Part shown: positions 9,765 through 21,756 of the stretch, one piece after another
Position numbering within the stretch: the stretch's first letter is position 1
How the letters are laid out: each line of letters begins with the position of its first letter
Assembly: GCF_000165425.1 (NCBI RefSeq)
Contig: NW_001799030.1
Coordinates: forward strand, 62,001-126,000
Source of the DNA: Paramecium tetraurelia
Taxonomy: Eukaryota; Ciliophora; Oligohymenophorea; Peniculida; Parameciidae
Length of the DNA: 64,000 nucleotides
Reading direction: 5' to 3'
Position numbers and translations under genes: made by a program
The notes under the pieces: model-generated
Databases searched by the model: none
Told to the model about the DNA's origin: nothing
The model's input: the letters and a program-made list of their open reading frames with translations, nothing else

Positions 9765-11190
9765 TATTATTATATTAATAGAAAATCAATTAAATTTTGA
9801 TCATTTATAAGTAATGGAATTTCACGCGGAAATCTTACATCTGTGTTGATTTATTCTATTTCCCTCAAAGCTGTTTCAAGTGATTCGATGGACAGCTAAT
9901 GAACGATAGAATTATAATAATAAATTAATTTGAATTGGTTGGCTTCGTAGTAGGAAACATGAAATTGATTATGAAACTTCTTGTTTACTTATTGTAACTA
10001 TTTGATTATTTTGGTATGATGTTCATCATATTGCGGTATCAGAATGATGAGAGTATTTTCATTGTATTAAATGTAGGGTTGCGAGGGAGATTTGTTTTAC
10101 TCCTTTTTGATGAATGAGTATTTTTAGTGAAAATGTTTGGAGTCCATGGAGAGGAAGTCTTTATAGAAAGTGAATATGGTAGTGAGATTATGCAAATCTC
10201 CATTGTAGATGGCATTAGCATTTGAATCCAAGTTGAAGATTGTCAGTTTGATTTCTTGATCGAATTTCTCTATTCCCAACATCTACAATCGATCTTCATT
10301 CAAATTTCCATCAATCCAAGCGAATCTTAGAGAGGGTAATTAGAGTGCGATCTTTTGTATTTTGAGTAAGTAATTCTGATTATCCTAAATGGAATCCATC
10401 ACGATAAGTGCATGTCCTAGATAGTATTTTGAATTGTCAAACTTCAATTCATTGATTAATGGCACAATTGGTTGAGCCAACAAATCGTCAACAAATTAAT
10501 AATGATTTGGAAATCTGGATATTAAAATATGGGAATAAGTGTTAAACTTTGAATAGATGTTTTTAATTTCTGATTTTTACATTAAGAATCCAAATTTGAT
10601 TCTATAATTATAGAGCTTCTTACATTGTTGAGTAAAGTGTTTGATTTCATCATGGTATTCCACTTGATCATAGAATAATCCGATGATATAAATGTCATAT
10701 AATGATTGCTAATTATGCTAATTATTGATGGCAGACTCGATCTCTTGGAGAGAGTGAAATTGGGTGAATTGCAATCCATTCAAGTAGTAGTGGATGAAGG
10801 AGAGGAGGGTTTCATAGTGAAGCAGGTCGTTATAATGATAGATGACTCCAGATTTGGTTTCCAGAAAGATGGCTGGAAATCGTTTGATTTGGTATTGTTC
10901 TATGAAGGAGACATTATCTAAAAGTGGTAGAGAGATATACCTTCTAATTCAATTCTCAAGAAGTTTACTTGTTTGGGGAGGTCTTGCAGTAATTATTTGA
11001 AAATGACTTCATGAATGCAACAGGCTTTGCATGCTTTGTGAGTGGCGAGAAGGAGGGTCATCTAATACTTGGGGTTGTTGATGGGTTTGGAAACTGAAAA
11101 ATATGGTAATCCAGGGGAACAGTTGCTAATCCTGAGATGTTGATTTAATTCTTTAGTAAATATCAATGTGAAACAGATGAACAAAATCAT
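9761..11190 (-). CDS. Thioredoxin-fold PDI-like secretory protein
   Basis: Predicted 468 aa with one 23-nt intron (10918-10940). The N-terminus MILFICFTLIF is a signal peptide, placing it in the ER or secretory path. Residues ~45-130 look like a thioredoxin domain: MTLLLATHKACKACC provides a CxxC-type pair at Cys54/Cys57 (CKAC), and QYQIKRFPAIFLETK carries the cis-proline loop. The remaining ~330 residues have alternating hydrophobic strands like extra redox-inactive thioredoxin folds. No KDEL-like retention signal (ends IQQQ). Its start codon shares ATGA with the TGA of the upstream coiled-coil gene, and its own TGA shares ATGA with the E2 start. Confidence 0.75.
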
Positions 11191-11819
11191 TATTTATTTT
11201 AATTGATTCTTTTCCTTTGAATGTTTTGAGTTCTCTCGGTCAGTTGTTCGAAGTAAGGACTGTTGTGTTGGTTGTTGTATTTGAATTTCTCAGAGTAGGG
11301 TTTAACCTGAATGGGAGCAAGACGTTTGTTGGATTTGTAACGATCGTATCGTTCCAACAAACCATCATGAGAGAGATCTCTCTCCATGTGATTGACCCAA
11401 CTGAAATCCAGGTTGGGTTTAGATACACTCTGCAGGAGAGGAGGGTATGAGATTATTTACTCTTAGAGTTCTGCAATTTTCTTCTTCAACTCTTCAACTT
11501 ATTATTTTAGTTATACTTCAGCAATTTGAAAAGTCTCATTCAATAGGGATTGTCTTTACACTCTCTCATTCAATTAAGCAATCTAATTATCCTTCTGCTT
11601 GATCTGCTCAGTTAGATTCTGATTCAATTTCTACAACTGCACAATCTCTTCCCTCAACTAAGAGATGATCTCAGAATCTAAATTGATTTAAACGGACTCA
11701 TCCTGCATTTGATTGGATTCCGTCAATCTGCTCACCTATATTTGTTTCTCTTCCACTCCTTCCTATTGTTAAATGATCGATTGATATAAAAATTGAGATT
11801 CAATATCTGATTCTTACAT
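11187..11819 (-). CDS. Coiled-coil protein, 210 aa
   Basis: Intronless. Residues ~50-135 form a long Gln/Glu/Leu helix with clear heptads (SQLREEIVQLQKLNQNL; VEELKKKIAELQEQI). The C-terminal third is basic and polar (RYDRYKSNKRLAPIQVK) with no motif I know. A scaffold or basal-body/axonemal role would be typical for such proteins in ciliates, but nothing here proves it. TGA at 11187-11189 overlaps the downstream gene's ATG by one frame shift. Confidence 0.8.
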
Positions 11820-11912
11820 AATTATTTATAAACAAATTTTGTATTTGCCTAAGCAAAATACATTTGTATTTCCTCAACAACAACAACAAATTTATACATT
11901 AAATTAATTAAT

Positions 11913-12619
11913 TCATGGTTGTTCCACACTCTTGTTGCTCTAGATCTCTTCCGAAGCATTCTGCAATGTCGTATAATCCCCCTTCATGGCCATCATATAG
12001 GCAGAAGCTCCAGCATGCATACTTAATTTCTTTATCAATTTCCTCTTCTCCTCAGTCGATTGAGGTTTGCCATCGGTGGACTTGAATGAACTGGATGAGA
12101 TAGGCTAAACGAATTTGTCAATGACTGCCATCGCCTTTTCAGTCTGACTAGTAGATTTTGGGATGATAACTATTTATATCCATCATATATTTATATACCT
12201 GACTGAGTCACTTTATCACTCCTTACAAATTCTTGCTGCTTCTTTGATAATTGATATTGCATCTCGTCATTGCATGCTTACAAATTATTAACCTTGTTTT
12301 CAAGTGCAGCAACTGCTTCTTTCAGTTCCAAAATTATAGTCTCTTTTAATTGCAATTCATCTTAGTATTTTTGGATCAAATCAGTTTCATCAGGCATTGT
12401 TGGAAGATTGCAATTGGCTGCTGATGACACTGAGACCTTGGATTCTGACAATTTGTTATTTGGAGTCTCTGCTTGATGTAATTAGATTATCAAGAACTCT
12501 CTCTTCCTTTTGTAGAAATTGCATCGCTTCTCAAGAAAGCGATTCTTACACAGCAATTTTTCAATCAAGTCTTATTGGTCGACCTCACATTAGACCTCAG
12601 GTATCGGGTTCAAACTCAT
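11913..12619 (-). CDS. Coiled-coil protein, 225 aa
   Basis: One 29-nt intron (12170-12198). Residues ~85-140 form a coiled-coil (ILELKEAVAALENKVNNLQ). The C-terminus carries KRKLIKKLSMHAGASAYMMA, a short amphipathic stretch, then a polar tail. No catalytic signature. It belongs to the same co-oriented minus-strand run as the E2 and PDI-like genes but is separated from the next one by 93 bp, so it is not part of the overlapping set. Function unknown. Confidence 0.75.
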
Positions 12620-12776
12620 ATACTTTATAAATTTTATTTTGTATTTAATCAATCTCGATCCCTCTAATTTAACCTACCCCCCCTTATTAATTAAAAAGTA
12701 GAATAATTATATTAGAAACTTTATAATAGCAATATATTTATTATTTGAACATAATTATACTATTAATGTAAATCTA

Positions 12777-13344
12777 TCAATAGATACTCTGGCTTTTCAC
12801 CTTGTTAGTCACTTAATCTATCTTTTAATCAATATGCTTATGGTATTTCAAATAAACAGGTTGAACAACCTATAACAATATGAGAACTATCTTACAGTTT
12901 TGTACACCTTCTCTGCTCCATTGAATGATGGATGGAAGAGAAAGACAAACAACGCCAATCTAATCACGTGGTAGAATGGTATGAATTCCAAAACAAATCC
13001 TATGCTCGAATCTGCCAAGGTGAGGAGGGAGAACAATATCCAATACGATAGCCATTGTCTGTCATCTTCTTTGTCTATCATGTTAGTTAATACTGTGTAC
13101 TGTCTGATTCTATTGCTTTAATGCTTCTATAAGCAGGATATATCATGGATACGAAAGTGGCTAGAAAACGTGCTGCAATTCCTAGTACGATGCTGGCCAC
13201 AGAAACAACTGCACAAATAAACACAACGTGAGCTGGACGAACTCCGATTTTTTTGCATGGTCCCTTTAGGATCTCAATCTCATCCATATTATCAAGACCA
13301 CACTTTGTAACTAACGGGTTAAGTTTTTCGAATAAAATGTTCAT
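12777..13344 (-). CDS. REEP/DP1/Yop1 (HVA22) ER-shaping protein
   Basis: Predicted 171 aa after removing two 26-nt introns (12870-12895, 13075-13100). The TB2/DP1/HVA22 signature is clear: SMIYPAYRSIKAIES, then DDRQWLSYWILFSLLTLADS, FVLEFIPFYHVIRLALFVFLF and HPSFNGAEKVY. The paired hydrophobic hairpins wedge into the ER membrane and generate tubule curvature. An additional hydrophobic region (FICAVVSVASIVLGIAARFL) sits just before the motif, as in REEP5/Yop1. The first intron has two possible GT donors; only GTACAC keeps the conserved ESD-NKEDDRQW join. Length is normal for REEP5-type members. Confidence 0.93.
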
Positions 13345-13370
13345 TATATTAAAAATTTAATTCTTTTCAT

Positions 13371-14106
13371 TCACTTTCTACTGACCATCTCGATATATAT
13401 TGTCATTTATTAATTTCTAAGTCTCCCGTACTCTATCAGATATGAATTGTCTTTAACTATTATGATTAAATCATACCTTTCATCGTTCCTACTTTCAACT
13501 CGTACTCACCTAACTCTGATAATGAGCTTCTAATTCTTAATATTATCTCACACTCTCAGCCAAAGAACTTGAATATTCGACTACACAAATACTTTCTGAT
13601 CTCTCCACTCATTTTATTATAATCTAATATTCTCTTATTCCTTGTATTCATCTACCTCCAAATTGCTAAGAACTGCATCCCTTAATTATTAGCTCATCAA
13701 TTCCAGAATCCCCAAATACAATGTTCTCTAACCCATATTGCCTATATTCTTTAAGCCAACACTTCCACATGCTTACCTTTCCCCAATGTCTTGATCTCCT
13801 CCAACAGGATATCTTTCTCAATCAGACTGTGTCCCTCTTTAACCAAGTCATGCACGTACTCTGTAAATTATCGAATAAACCATCAATTATTTATTGCTAT
13901 TGATTCACACTTTGATCCTTGCATTCTTGCTCTCCACTGATAGTCTCAATTCCTCAAAGTCATTGACCAACCCTTATAATGCAGCTTCCTATCCCCACTA
14001 TTTCTCATTGAAATATTTTTCGTCCTCACAGCCAAGTTTTCTCTGAGCTCTTCTACAAGATCATTCTTCCTTCTAAATTATCATCAATAAGATTACTTTT
14101 CTTCAT
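13371..14106 (-). CDS. Coiled-coil protein with several tiny introns (structure incomplete)
   Basis: All three minus frames carry charged helical sequence in turn, which is what several 3n+1/3n+2 introns would give. Well supported pieces are NDLVEELRENLA joined across a 26-nt intron to KQWGQEAALQGLVNDFEELRL, then DLVKEGHSLIEKDILLEEIK, LGILELMSQQLRDAVLSNLEV, and a C-terminus ending IEMVSRK at TGA 13371-13373. I could not settle the first exon or the junctions near 13480-13600, so the start at 14106 is provisional. No family recognised beyond coiled-coil. Confidence 0.5.
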
Positions 14107-14717
14107 ACTTTTTTTAATATAATTATCATTACAATAACCTTTCTCGTTCATTCTTACTTTAATTATTTATATTTAAATAACAAATCTACAAGACTAGAAA
14201 TCAACATTCCTCGACTGGAATAAAACAATATCAATTACAATCTCATTATATTATGAATTTCTTAATCATTAATATATGTACGATTACAAACAATTAATGA
14301 TCATAATAATAGTTGCTATATTAATATATTTGAATTTATATTTTATTCTATTTCATTTTGGAGATTTTCCATCTTATTGTTAATGAAAACTTATTAACAT
14401 CCAAATAGATCTAGTTTTTTTAATGTAGAATCTATAGATTGATATTAATATTCTCAACTCATTCAATTACAATAACTCTTATGGATGATGCATTAAAATG
14501 GAAATCTAGAAATTTTACTTATTATTATTTAAAAAATTCCTAGAATTTAACTAATTTAAAAATAATTAGATTTAAATATTCATTATTTAATATTAATTTA
14601 AGTGAGATTTGCATTTTTAGGCTAATGTTGTGTAAATTAAGGTTTTTGCTTTTACATAGTTTTATATAAAATTCTTTTATTGAATTTAATTTAATTTATT
14701 ATTGCCAAAGAGTTTGT
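14107..14717. other. AT-rich divergent spacer
   Basis: About 600 bp of very AT-rich sequence between a minus-strand coiled-coil gene and UPF1, with no frame worth calling. It must hold the UPF1 promoter; no recognisable motif seen. Confidence 0.5.
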
Positions 14718-17636
14718 ATGACAGAAATATTCGATAAAGTAAAAAGGCCAACAGAGCAACAAATTCAGGTAGCGGATTATTCTTGCGAGTATGTATTGGA
14801 CATGAATTAGATATTGTTTATAATCGGATGTTAATGCAGTGGCACAGTGTTTATAATGCAAAAGATGGTATTGCAATTGTGCGACCAAAAGTGGATCTCA
14901 CATAATCCTTCATTTGATTAAGAGCAAGCACAGTTAAATTAGTTTGCATGAGCAGAACAAGGTGCAAATCACGACGATAGAGTGCTACATTTGCGAGTAG
15001 AAGAACATGTTCACTCTTGGATAAGTTAATGGTATGGATTATTGAACATTCTTGATAGTTAGGGTGGATGAAGAGGAGAACATCTTGATTCTGTGTCGAG
15101 GATGCCTCCCACTGAAACAGTCCGACAAAATTACTTGGGACTCAAATGATTATGAGCCGCTCATCAGGGACAAGTGCATTAAGGAATGGTTGTTGGGACA
15201 AGGAGAAAAATTGAATGTACTCGAATTCACTAATTATTCGTCTAGTCCCGGATGGTTACCTTGGAACGTATAAATCAGTACGAGGAGGAAAGGAAGCAAA
15301 AGCCATAATTAAAATTCGAAGATTTCGATCGAAAGGGTCCAAACCAATAATTGAAAGAGGTGCAATTGAGATACAGAGATGCCAATCACTATTAGCAAGT
15401 ATTTTCTCCGTTGGTGAAATTGGAAGAAGAATAAGACAAGCAAGTTAAGGAAGGTCAGGTGTTGCAGAGTGTGAAGGTGAAATGGGATTTGAGTTTGAAG
15501 AAAAAGAGATTGGCTTACTTCTTGTATGGAGGCAGAGAAGAATTCGACACAAACACTCTTTAAGGAAGTGAAATGCAATTAAGTTTAAAATCTGGAAATT
15601 CCATTTGGCAATCCAAGGGAACTGTGGTTAAAGTTATTAATAATGAGGAAATCTGTTTGGAATTACATCAGAATGATCCCCCTCCCAATAATACAGATGA
15701 GGGTTACACTGTAGAATGCATATGGGTGTCAACTACATTTAAAAGAATGTAAATTGGATTAAAGACTTTCAATTTAAATGAGAGTTCAACTAGCAATTAC
15801 ATTTATAAGATGATTTTGGGTAGAATAGATACTTTGGCTCCTCCAACTAAAGTGGAGAATATTCCACAAAAGTTATCTGCTCCCAACCTCCCAGATTTGA
15901 ATGTTTATTAAGCAGATGCAGTTAAGAAGGCTTTGAAATCTCCCTTGTCATTAATACAAGGACCCCCAGGAACTGGTAAGACTGTCACCAGTGCCACCAT
16001 TGTTCATCAATTAGTAAAGGCATTGGAGAAGCAGAAGTAAAGAGGATAGATTTTGGTTTGTGCACCAAGTAACATTGTCGTTGACTAATTGGCTGAGAAA
16101 ATTAACAAAACTGGAGTGAAGGTTGTCAGACTCTGTAGTAAAACAAGAGAGAGTGTGAGTACGACTATTGAATTTCTGACATTACATAATTAAGTGAGAA
16201 GTTTGGATATCCCATAATATCACCAATTATAGATGTTTTATGAATTGATGGATTAGCAAGGAGAGTTAGATTAAAAGGATGAATAAGTGTTCATAAGAAT
16301 GAGGGATGAGGCAGAGAAGGAAATCATTGAATAGGCTGATGTCATTTGTACTACATGCATAGGGTCAGCTGATAAAAGACTCAAAGACATGAGATTCCCA
16401 TTTGTTTTAATTGATGAAGCAACTTAAGCAATAGAACCAGAGTGTTTATTACCCATGATAAAGGGAGCTCAACATGTGATCTTGGTTGGAGATCATAGGC
16501 AATTGGGTCCAGTGGTGTAAAGTCGAGAAGCAGCTTCAGTAGGTTTGGACAGGAGTTTATTTGAAAGGTTGGTGCAGTTGGGGATAAGACCTGTTAGATT
16601 GTAGGTTTAATATCGTATGCATCCTGAACTAACAGTCTTCCCCTCAAATACATTCTATGAAGGCACACTATAGAACGGAGTCACCATAAGCGATAGGACT
16701 CATTCTGGCAATTTCCCTTGGCCAAACAAGTAGAAACCCATGATATTCATCAATGTGTAAGGACAGGAACAACTGTCAGCCTCAGGCACTTCGTATCTGA
16801 ACACTCAAGAGGCTGTTGCTGTTGAACAAGCAGTTTATTATCTATACTAGAACACAGTCAAATTGAACAAGATCGGAATCATCACTCCTTACAAAGGACA
16901 ACGCACATATATAATTTCCTATCTCCAAAGGAATGGACAACTCCCGTATAATCAATACAGAGACATTGAGGTTGCTTCAGTGGATGGTTTCCAAGGTAGA
17001 GAGAAGGATTTCATTATTATCTCATGTGTCCGTTCAAATGACACTCAAGGCATAGGTTTCTTGACGAATCCTAGGAGATTGAATGTCACAATCACCAGAG
17101 CTAGGTTTGGATTGATAATCATAGGGAATGCGAGAGTATTGTGCAAAGTACATTGATGTAATCTATTGATAGGACAATCTTTGGAACAATATGTTGAATC
17201 ACTTTAAGGATCTGGACTTGTTGATGGAGGGTTCATTGCCCAATCTTAAACCAAGTTCTATGAAATTTAGGCCGCCTTAAAAGTTCATTCCAGAACGACG
17301 TAATAACACTATGAATGGAGCCAATGACGAAAAGAGTGTTTATTCATATGCATAGACAGGTAAACATGTTAAGTCAATTATTCGATAGATAACCTAAATT
17401 AATTTGACCATGATTTGGGTGATTTCCCATTAACCAAGGGAATCAGGAACAGTGAATTTGGATTCAATTTTATACCAGACACTCAAGCTTTCGTCAAGGT
17501 GGCTGATTAGAATGAAATCAGAAAAAACCAAGATTTAAAAGAGATTGATTAAACCAATGTAATTAATGTTGGATAATACCCTTCGTCGATCATGTAAATT
17601 GGAACATTCTAAAATGATTTACAATTGGATGTCTGA
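14718..17636 (+). CDS. UPF1: UPF1 RNA helicase (nonsense-mediated decay)
   Basis: Predicted 928 aa with five introns (14789-14810, 15032-15058, 15217-15245, 17148-17172, 17360-17388; 22-29 nt). The N-terminal Cys/His-rich domain starts at Cys23 (CEYC) and continues [34 protein letters not shown], matching the UPF2-binding CH module. Superfamily 1 helicase motifs follow: Walker A GPPGTGKT near residue 390, LIDEATQA (motif II, DEAT) near 540, [31 protein letters not shown] near 726 and LNVTITRAR near 760. The first intron's removal alone creates CEYC. The C-terminal tail (~130 aa) is short and not SQ-rich. UPF1 binds terminating ribosomes and triggers decay of transcripts with early stops; here only TGA would be such a stop. 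Confidence 0.98.
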
Positions 17637-17820
17637 GCAATGGTGACTTGATGTAAGGTTTGAAAGGAATTATATTTTCATATGATATAAATACTCATAA
17701 TTCTTGTCTCTTTGTGAATTTGATGTATCTATTCTATGACTGAATTCCTTAGTTTTTAATAGAGAATTTGAATCTTGATTTAAGAACTTGAAAGGGGTTT
17801 TAATCATAATATAAATAATA

Positions 17821-18738
17821 TCATTTTTTTAAGACTTTGATTTTTTTTTAAGAAGTAATTTGACTTTTCAATTCCATTACTGCTCTTCGAGGAGAACTCA
17901 ATAAATAAACGGAGAATTTGCTTTATTCACGTTTAGAGTTGATAGAGGGTAGTTTGATTTGTTTTGAAGGCTTTGGAGAATTCAATACTCTGATTGTTGT
18001 ACAAGATTAAACAAATTACTGGACAGTCTTATTTATATTTGGATGCATCATTCCTTCAGTAAGTTTTCGACTATGCATGGAGTTATTTTTGATTTTAATT
18101 TTAGGAGTTGTGAATTGTAGTTGCTTATCTTGTAAGTGTTTTTAATGTTATTCGTCGTCTGAACTCGTTTTGGATTCGTTGATTATGTTGTTATAACTAT
18201 TAAGCACGAAGCTGGGAGATTTGGTGAAATTGACAAAGGATATGAGGGCAGCTTCGTAAGTTTGGGAACTCGATGAATTTTCTAAAAAGCCTTTCGATAA
18301 CTGAAGTTCGTTGTTATAGAAAAACTCGTACTTTATTTGCTGATCATCTTTGGTTAAAAGTCTCTTGCCTTTTCTGATTGTTTGCTGTAATTCTTTTGTG
18401 ATGGAAATCGTCTTAGCCTTTCTTAACTTGGGTGCATTCTGGAGGATGATTGTGTTGTTTTCTGACTATCCAACATTCAAACTGGTGGAAGTGAGGTAGG
18501 TGCCTTTTCTCCTTTGCATCCTCCGTTTTCTTTTCTTACAATGATGAGCTCTGATGTAGGTTTGCGGATGTTGAGCATTCTATCTTTCTTGAAAAGGCCC
18601 CACTCCTCCACATTCAGTGCATCTACAACTCTGTCTTCGAAAAGGCTTGTTAGTGATAGACTTGCCCATTTGAGGAGAGAGAAAACTACGTTTCTTATTG
18701 ACCAGCTGTAGCAATTCCTACCTGCGAGATCTATTCAT
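17821..18738 (-). CDS. Basic protein with N-terminal cysteines, unknown
   Basis: Intronless 305-aa frame from ATG 18736-18738 to TGA 17821-17823. The N-terminal ~95 residues are strongly basic with a cysteine cluster (SCRCTECGG and later HHCKKRKRRMQRRKG), which could bind metal or nucleic acid but does not match a finger I can name. The remaining 200 residues are Ser/Lys/Asn-rich with short hydrophobic patches and look largely disordered. Convergent with UPF1; 184 bp separate the stops. Family unknown. Confidence 0.75.
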
Positions 18739-18863
18739 ATTTAATATAAATTTATATTTAGTTCAATTATCATACCAAAAGTGAAAATGAGAATGTTGTT
18801 TTGTTTGTTTTTCAATTCAAATACGAAAAAGATCCGATTACATATTTATAGATATATAAGCAT

Positions 18864-20100
18864 TCAATCCCACAATCGCACTTTCATGTTATCTATCTTG
18901 CTAACTATCGAATCGTTGTCCAGATGTCTCAAGATTTGATTGAATTAATTGGCAGTCTCTGGAATGGTTGCCTCGTCAGATTCAAAATTAAAAAAGGGAA
19001 TGTCTATGAACTGTCTAAAATGAGGGTTCTCACAAACCAACGGATTCTTAATCAACTCATTAAGATATTGAAGCAGCAACCCACTTCTTTGGTTTGGATT
19101 GACATTCTACTGGAGAGCACTGCTCTTCTACGGCAATAGAGGTAGAAATTGGACCCTATTGATGATCAACACAATTGTACCTCTGTTTCAGGATGCTGTG
19201 CAATTCATCAAATTATGAGTATCGCTTAGTAATGACATGATATTGATTAAAGACATTATTATTCACAATTTGGAATTGGTACTTAAAGTATTTGTCTCCA
19301 TTCTAATCCTGAACATCCTCAAATTGCAAGAACTTCACGGTGGATTAAACGACTTACTCCACATCCTTTTGCATTCGTTGATGTTGCTTTTTTAAGAAGA
19401 GTTCCTAAACCATAGTGATACCAACAAACTTGAATAATGGCAAACAATTATGATTACTCCTGTCATTCAATAACACCTTCAAATAGATTTCCAAATCCTT
19501 CTTTCTTTCTTCCACATCCAAATCAGTCAACTTTCCAATACTCTTTTAAGGGAATAAGGAAGAGTATTTAATGCCCTGTTGTTTTAATTGCTCATTCAAC
19601 TCTGAGAACTCTCTGAATCTCTTCTGCGTAACCAGGGTTTCTTAATTGATCTTGATCACTATCCGGTATTGGATGTAGGAATCGCCATGCTGCTTAATTG
19701 TCAGATGTTCTTTGATCTTCACATTCACATACGGAATGTAGGGCTGTTGTAATTCCCATTTCTTGTAAGGGAAATTGGTTTATTGCTGCTTCTTAGTGAA
19801 TGACTATCTGTGGAGTTGTCTGTTTTGTAGTTTGATGTCGTCCAACAATTCTCTTTCTTGTTGAGGCAATTCAATGAAATCCAGGAAAGTAGTGCATATC
19901 AACTCTATTTTGCTCATGATGACATTTAAATATTTTTGGATGTAGGTGATCAATTGTAAATCGGTGCTCTCTGAAATCTACTTGATTAAGAAATTTAATT
20001 CGAGTTAGTCATTATTATGCTACTCAAAATAGGCTGTGCATTCCACCACCAATTTGGAATGCATGTCGAACAACTCCGAGACTCTCTTCTTCAATTTCAT
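18864..20100 (-). CDS. Protein with two PX (phox) domains
   Basis: Predicted 403 aa with one 25-nt intron (19156-19180). Residues ~1-115 are helical. A first PX-like fold (~120-225) reads YIQYRIVIKINQETLVTQKRFREFSELNEQL with FPQKSIGKLT; a second (~250-360) reads YHVITKRYSQFDELHSIL, then LPLLPQKSSAL and GLLLQYLNELIKNPLV. The R-Y/F-S-x-F basic motif and the proline-rich PxxP loop are the phosphoinositide-binding parts of PX domains. Removing the intron joins LKQR to VQFLPLLPQK exactly where PX needs it. Likely a membrane-traffic protein on endosomal phosphoinositides. Two PX domains in one protein is uncommon. Confidence 0.85.
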
Positions 20101-20171
20101 GCTTTTCTCTTTCTCTGCAAAATGGCTACACTATACTATACTCAATTTACATATTCAATTTTATTTCTATA

Positions 20172-20969
20172 TCATTATCCACAATATTCCACATCTTTTT
20201 TAGTTCCACAGAAAAAAATTGGGTTTGAAGATCTACTTATTAACATTTAAATTGTACTATTTAAGGTCGAAATTCTCAGCTTCTGCTCCTATGAAGAAAC
20301 ATCGATATCTGGCAATTCACTATTGAAAAACCCTAAATCTTCAAATTCTACCAAGTCTTGTTTTCTGATAAAGAGTGTGTATATCAAAAGAATGGATATT
20401 ATGAGTAATCTGCAGGATATTAAAATCACATCCAAAAAGTAACCTTCAGAATAAATGATCAAGGCTGCTATGATTAAAAGAACAATCCAATTAACAATCC
20501 AATAAAGCTTATGGACAAAAAATAAAGGTACTCGCTTCTTATACTCGAAGATCTAAATTTGCAAGGTTTTTGTACCATGAGGAATATTTAAAGGATTAAA
20601 GCAATCATGTTGACGAAGAGGATTATCAAAATGTAGTGTTGATATTCTTCACAATTCATGCAGAGAAATATAAATGCACACTAAGTACTTTAAATGCCTA
20701 GACTACTTATTAATATGGGAATGTATACCTATGTCACAAATCAATAGACTCACACGAAATTTCAGAGAACAATTCAAGTTTATTTCATCAGCCACAATGT
20801 CCGACTTTAATTGGCAATAACGACAAATCATCAGTATAACATATATTATGGAAACCGAGGAGGGAACAATAAATGAATATGCAAATAATTACATAATTAA
20901 ATTAATAAACACAAATTTAATTGACAACATCAAGTAATCCCACCTCAAGTACAAATCTATCACTTTCAT
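20172..20969 (-). CDS. Multi-pass membrane protein, unknown
   Basis: Predicted 249 aa after removing introns 20553-20575 and 20729-20753 (23 and 25 nt). I count about six or seven hydrophobic segments (for example FVFINLIMQLFAYSF, VSIIYVILMIC, YILIILFVNMIALIL, WIVLLIIAALIIY, LLIISILLIYTLFI) and a polar C-terminal tail of ~65 residues. The spacing recalls plant TOM1/THH1-type or other seven-helix proteins, but no signature residue settles it. It lies upstream of, and co-oriented with, the double-PX gene. Confidence 0.75.
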
Positions 20970-21756
20970 AAAATATTAATGATGAATCTACTTATAATTT
21001 AGATGTAATCACATATCCATATCCTCGAATAATAATAAGTAAAGGTTGAGGTGCAAAGAGAATTAAGAATAAGTACAATCCAATAATAATCTATGCTGGA
21101 TGATCTTTAATATAACTATGTCAATATTAAAAGGAAGGAAGAATGAAATTAAATAAGAAGAAAGAGAAGAGATATAAATCTATATGATTTGAATTAATAA
21201 AAATAAACTAACTCATCTAACAAAATATTTTTTAGGAACATTTAGAAAGAGCTTTCATTAACTATTTATGTCTCAGATAGGGATATATCAATAGATGTAT
21301 GAAAACTTCTTGCATTCCAATTCATTAATTAAATATTAAGATTATTTACTACTGTTTTACCTTATTAACAAAAATAATTTAGAGTTATACTTATAACTTA
21401 GTAATTAAAATGGAAGAAATGAATTTCATTTATTTTTTATTTCCAAACATAGTTAAAAACTAAGTACCTTGTCATAGTATTATCAATAATAAGGGAAATA
21501 CCTTAATTAAACAATTATAAATATTAAACTCTTTCCGATACCAAAGGAGTACGAATAATCGACATTTCACAATTCTTTTTTTGAGAGTGAGAATTTTATT
21601 TACTAATTCTTATCATCACACAGAGCAAATCTAGATGAATACAGGGAAATACATAATGAATTATTTAAATTATTTATATGACTAAAATTCTATTCTAATT
21701 GATTTGAGATTATTAAGTTGAATTGGCTTAAGAAGTCATTTAATAAAAATATTAAA
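20970..21756. other. AT-rich divergent spacer
   Basis: Nearly 800 bp between divergently transcribed genes. No open frame or repeat that I can support; it should contain both promoters. Confidence 0.5.

Noticed and set aside
10582-11450. Several 60-77 codon frames on both strands
   Set aside because: All are shadows of the PDI-like and coiled-coil genes; they contain no conserved motif.
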